Shown here one piece after another: positions 62,958-64,000 of a DNA stretch of 64,000 nt. Source of the DNA: Dietzia aurantiaca (GTDB lineage: Bacteria; Actinomycetota; Actinomycetes; Mycobacteriales; Mycobacteriaceae); the NCBI RefSeq assembly GCF_021033825.1, contig NZ_JAIFXZ010000016.1, forward strand, positions 1 through 64,000, given 5' to 3'. The position numbers and the translations under genes were made by a program. Within the stretch, counting starts at the first letter, position 1. Each line of letters begins with the position of its first letter. Below the pieces are notes generated by a model. It saw only the letters and a program-made list of their open reading frames with translations, ran no database searches and was not told the origin of the DNA.

Positions 62958-64000
62958 TCACCACCCGAGGACCGGGACGAGCAGGAAGATAGCCGAGCAG
63001 ATCACCATAAGAACCACCATGGCCGTCATGCAGTAGCCCCAGATGTCCTTGAGCCCCAGGCCGGACAAGCCGAGCGCGGCGAGCACGAAGAACGGCTGCA
63101 GGAGGTTGGTCGTCATGTCGCCGACTGACACCGCATTGACGAGAGTCGCAGGGGAAACGTTCATGGCGCTGATCGCTTCGAGCATCACAGGGCCCTGGAT
63201 CTGCCACTGGCCGCCAGCCGAAGGGACGAAGACGTTGATGATCATCGCCGAGACATAGGCGAACAGCGGGAATGTCGCCTCGGTGGAAATGGATGCGAAC
63301 CATCCGCCGATCAGAGCGATCAGCCCCGCACCACCCATCATCCCGATGATTCCCGCGTAGAACGGGAACTGCAGCACGATCCCCGATGCCGCGGGGATGC
63401 CATCAGTGATGCACTTGGCGTACTTCGCCGGACTCCCGTGGAGAGCGATACCGACGATGAGGAAGATAAAGTTGATGATGTTGAGCTCGAGGTTGAAGCC
63501 CTCTGCGACGAAGTACGTGCCGATGCCGATAAGACCGAGGACCACGATGATGTAGTTGATGATCCGGCTGTTGTTGATGCGCTCCGAAACGGGCTTCTCC
63601 CCCGGGGACTGAGACGGGTCCGGAGCCTGCTCCGGCTCGGAAATACCCGAGAACGCGACCACGTCCTCACTCTTCGGCGCCATGAAGATGAAGGCGACGA
63701 GCACGCCGATGAAGCCGAACACAGCCGCGCTGATCATCGTCGGGCTGTACAGCGTCTCGGTGACCGGGATCAGCCCAATCTCAGCCTCCAGGCTGTGCCC
63801 GGGCGTGTTGACCAGCAGCGGAGCGGTGAGCGCGATCGATACCGGCTGGGTGGCGATGACAGCTGTGTACGAGGCAGCGACCAGGAGTCGGAAGTCCGCA
63901 ACCTTGACACGCTTTGCCACCTCGATCGCGACGAGCGTGCCGCCGACGAAGCCCAGGCCCCAACTGACGATGCCCAGTGCCGCCGAGACGCACATCGTCA
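62958..64000 (-). CDS. atoE: Short-chain fatty acid transporter (AtoE type), partial
   Basis: A hydrophobic protein cut by the window end; about 347 residues of the C-terminal part are present and the N-terminus lies beyond 64000. Family members are about 440-460 aa. Visible features are FVPSAGGQWQIQGPVMLEA, the NAVSVGDMTTNLLQPFFVLAALGL segment and many membrane helices. AtoE imports short-chain fatty acids such as acetoacetate or butyrate. It is transcribed with aacS. A hydrophilic loop (about APDPSQSPGEKPVSERINN) separates two helix bundles. Confidence 0.9.
   Translation of the reverse strand, partial: TMCVSAALGIVSWGLGFVGGTLVAIEVAKRVKVADFRLLVAASYTAVIATQPVSIALTAPLLVNTPGHSLEAEIGLIPVTETLYSPTMISAAVFGFIGVLVAFIFMAPKSEDVVAFSGISEPEQAPDPSQSPGEKPVSERINNSRIINYIIVVLGLIGIGTYFVAEGFNLELNIINFIFLIVGIALHGSPAKYAKCITDGIPAASGIVLQFPFYAGIIGMMGGAGLIALIGGWFASISTEATFPLFAYVSAMIINVFVPSAGGQWQIQGPVMLEAISAMNVSPATLVNAVSVGDMTTNLLQPFFVLAALGLSGLGLKDIWGYCMTAMVVLMVICSAIFLLVPVLGW

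Overview
The window is high-GC actinobacterial chromosome. The right half (about 31-60 kb) carries the core block of mycolic-acid actinomycetes: asd, ask, leuA, a DEDDh exonuclease, murT-gatD, recR, ybaB, dnaX, an Rv3722c-type aspartate aminotransferase, small SRP RNA and tRNA-Ser(GGA). That order, the base composition and steroid catabolism next door suggest Mycobacteriales (Corynebacteriales), possibly Dietzia or a relative. The genus is inference.

Layout. (1) 0-1.8 kb: a lower-GC fragment with a cytosine-5 DNA methyltransferase overlapping a 223-codon partner gene. (2) 2-21 kb: a steroid/ketone catabolic region holding hsaD, an IclR regulator, kshA with a coupled Cys-rich protein, two KstD-like flavoproteins, a bona fide ketosteroid isomerase, hsaB, hsaA and hsaC. 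A Baeyer-Villiger monooxygenase-SDR-esterase operon lies inside it, divergent from an SDR-PadR pair. Four matching palindromes (TTTCCG-N5-CGGAAA type) sit at the promoters of hsaD/iclR, kshA, kstD and hsaB/hsaA, which implies one IclR regulon. (3) 21-23.6 kb: a compact three-gene operon of a triple-repeat Gly/Asp-rich peptide, a JmjC/cupin oxygenase and a Suc/Fer-type ferredoxin-like protein. It resembles an undescribed peptide-modification system. (4) 23.8-31 kb: type II NADH dehydrogenase, hydroxyacyl-CoA dehydrogenase, MMPL exporter with TetR, and a TetR-crotonase pair.

(5) 31-43 kb: asd and ask, split by an oppositely oriented DUF559 (Vsr-like) gene flanked by members of a palindromic repeat family; then a DMT-type membrane protein, secreted protease, GNAT enzyme, leuA with a leucine attenuator, a Tat-exported PGRP amidase and a glycerophosphodiesterase. 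(6) 43-58 kb: aminotransferase, exonuclease, membrane-anchored class A-like serine hydrolase, Trk/Ktr potassium system, murT-gatD, amidohydrolase, recR-ybaB-dnaX, aminotransferase, SRP RNA. (7) 58-64 kb: tRNA-Ser, a coupled HTH/winged-helix/ATP-grasp-phosphohistidine operon preceded by a perfect 19-bp palindrome, and an acetoacetyl-CoA ligase operon with a short-chain fatty acid transporter cut by the window end.

How they work together: the steroid genes cover delta-5 isomerisation, delta-1 dehydrogenation, 9-alpha hydroxylation, ring-A hydroxylation, extradiol cleavage and hydrolysis. Later steps (hsaEFG), the KshB reductase and the usual KstR regulator are absent here. The BVMO operon supplies an alcohol-ketone-ester-hydrolysis module that could act on side chains or ring ketones.
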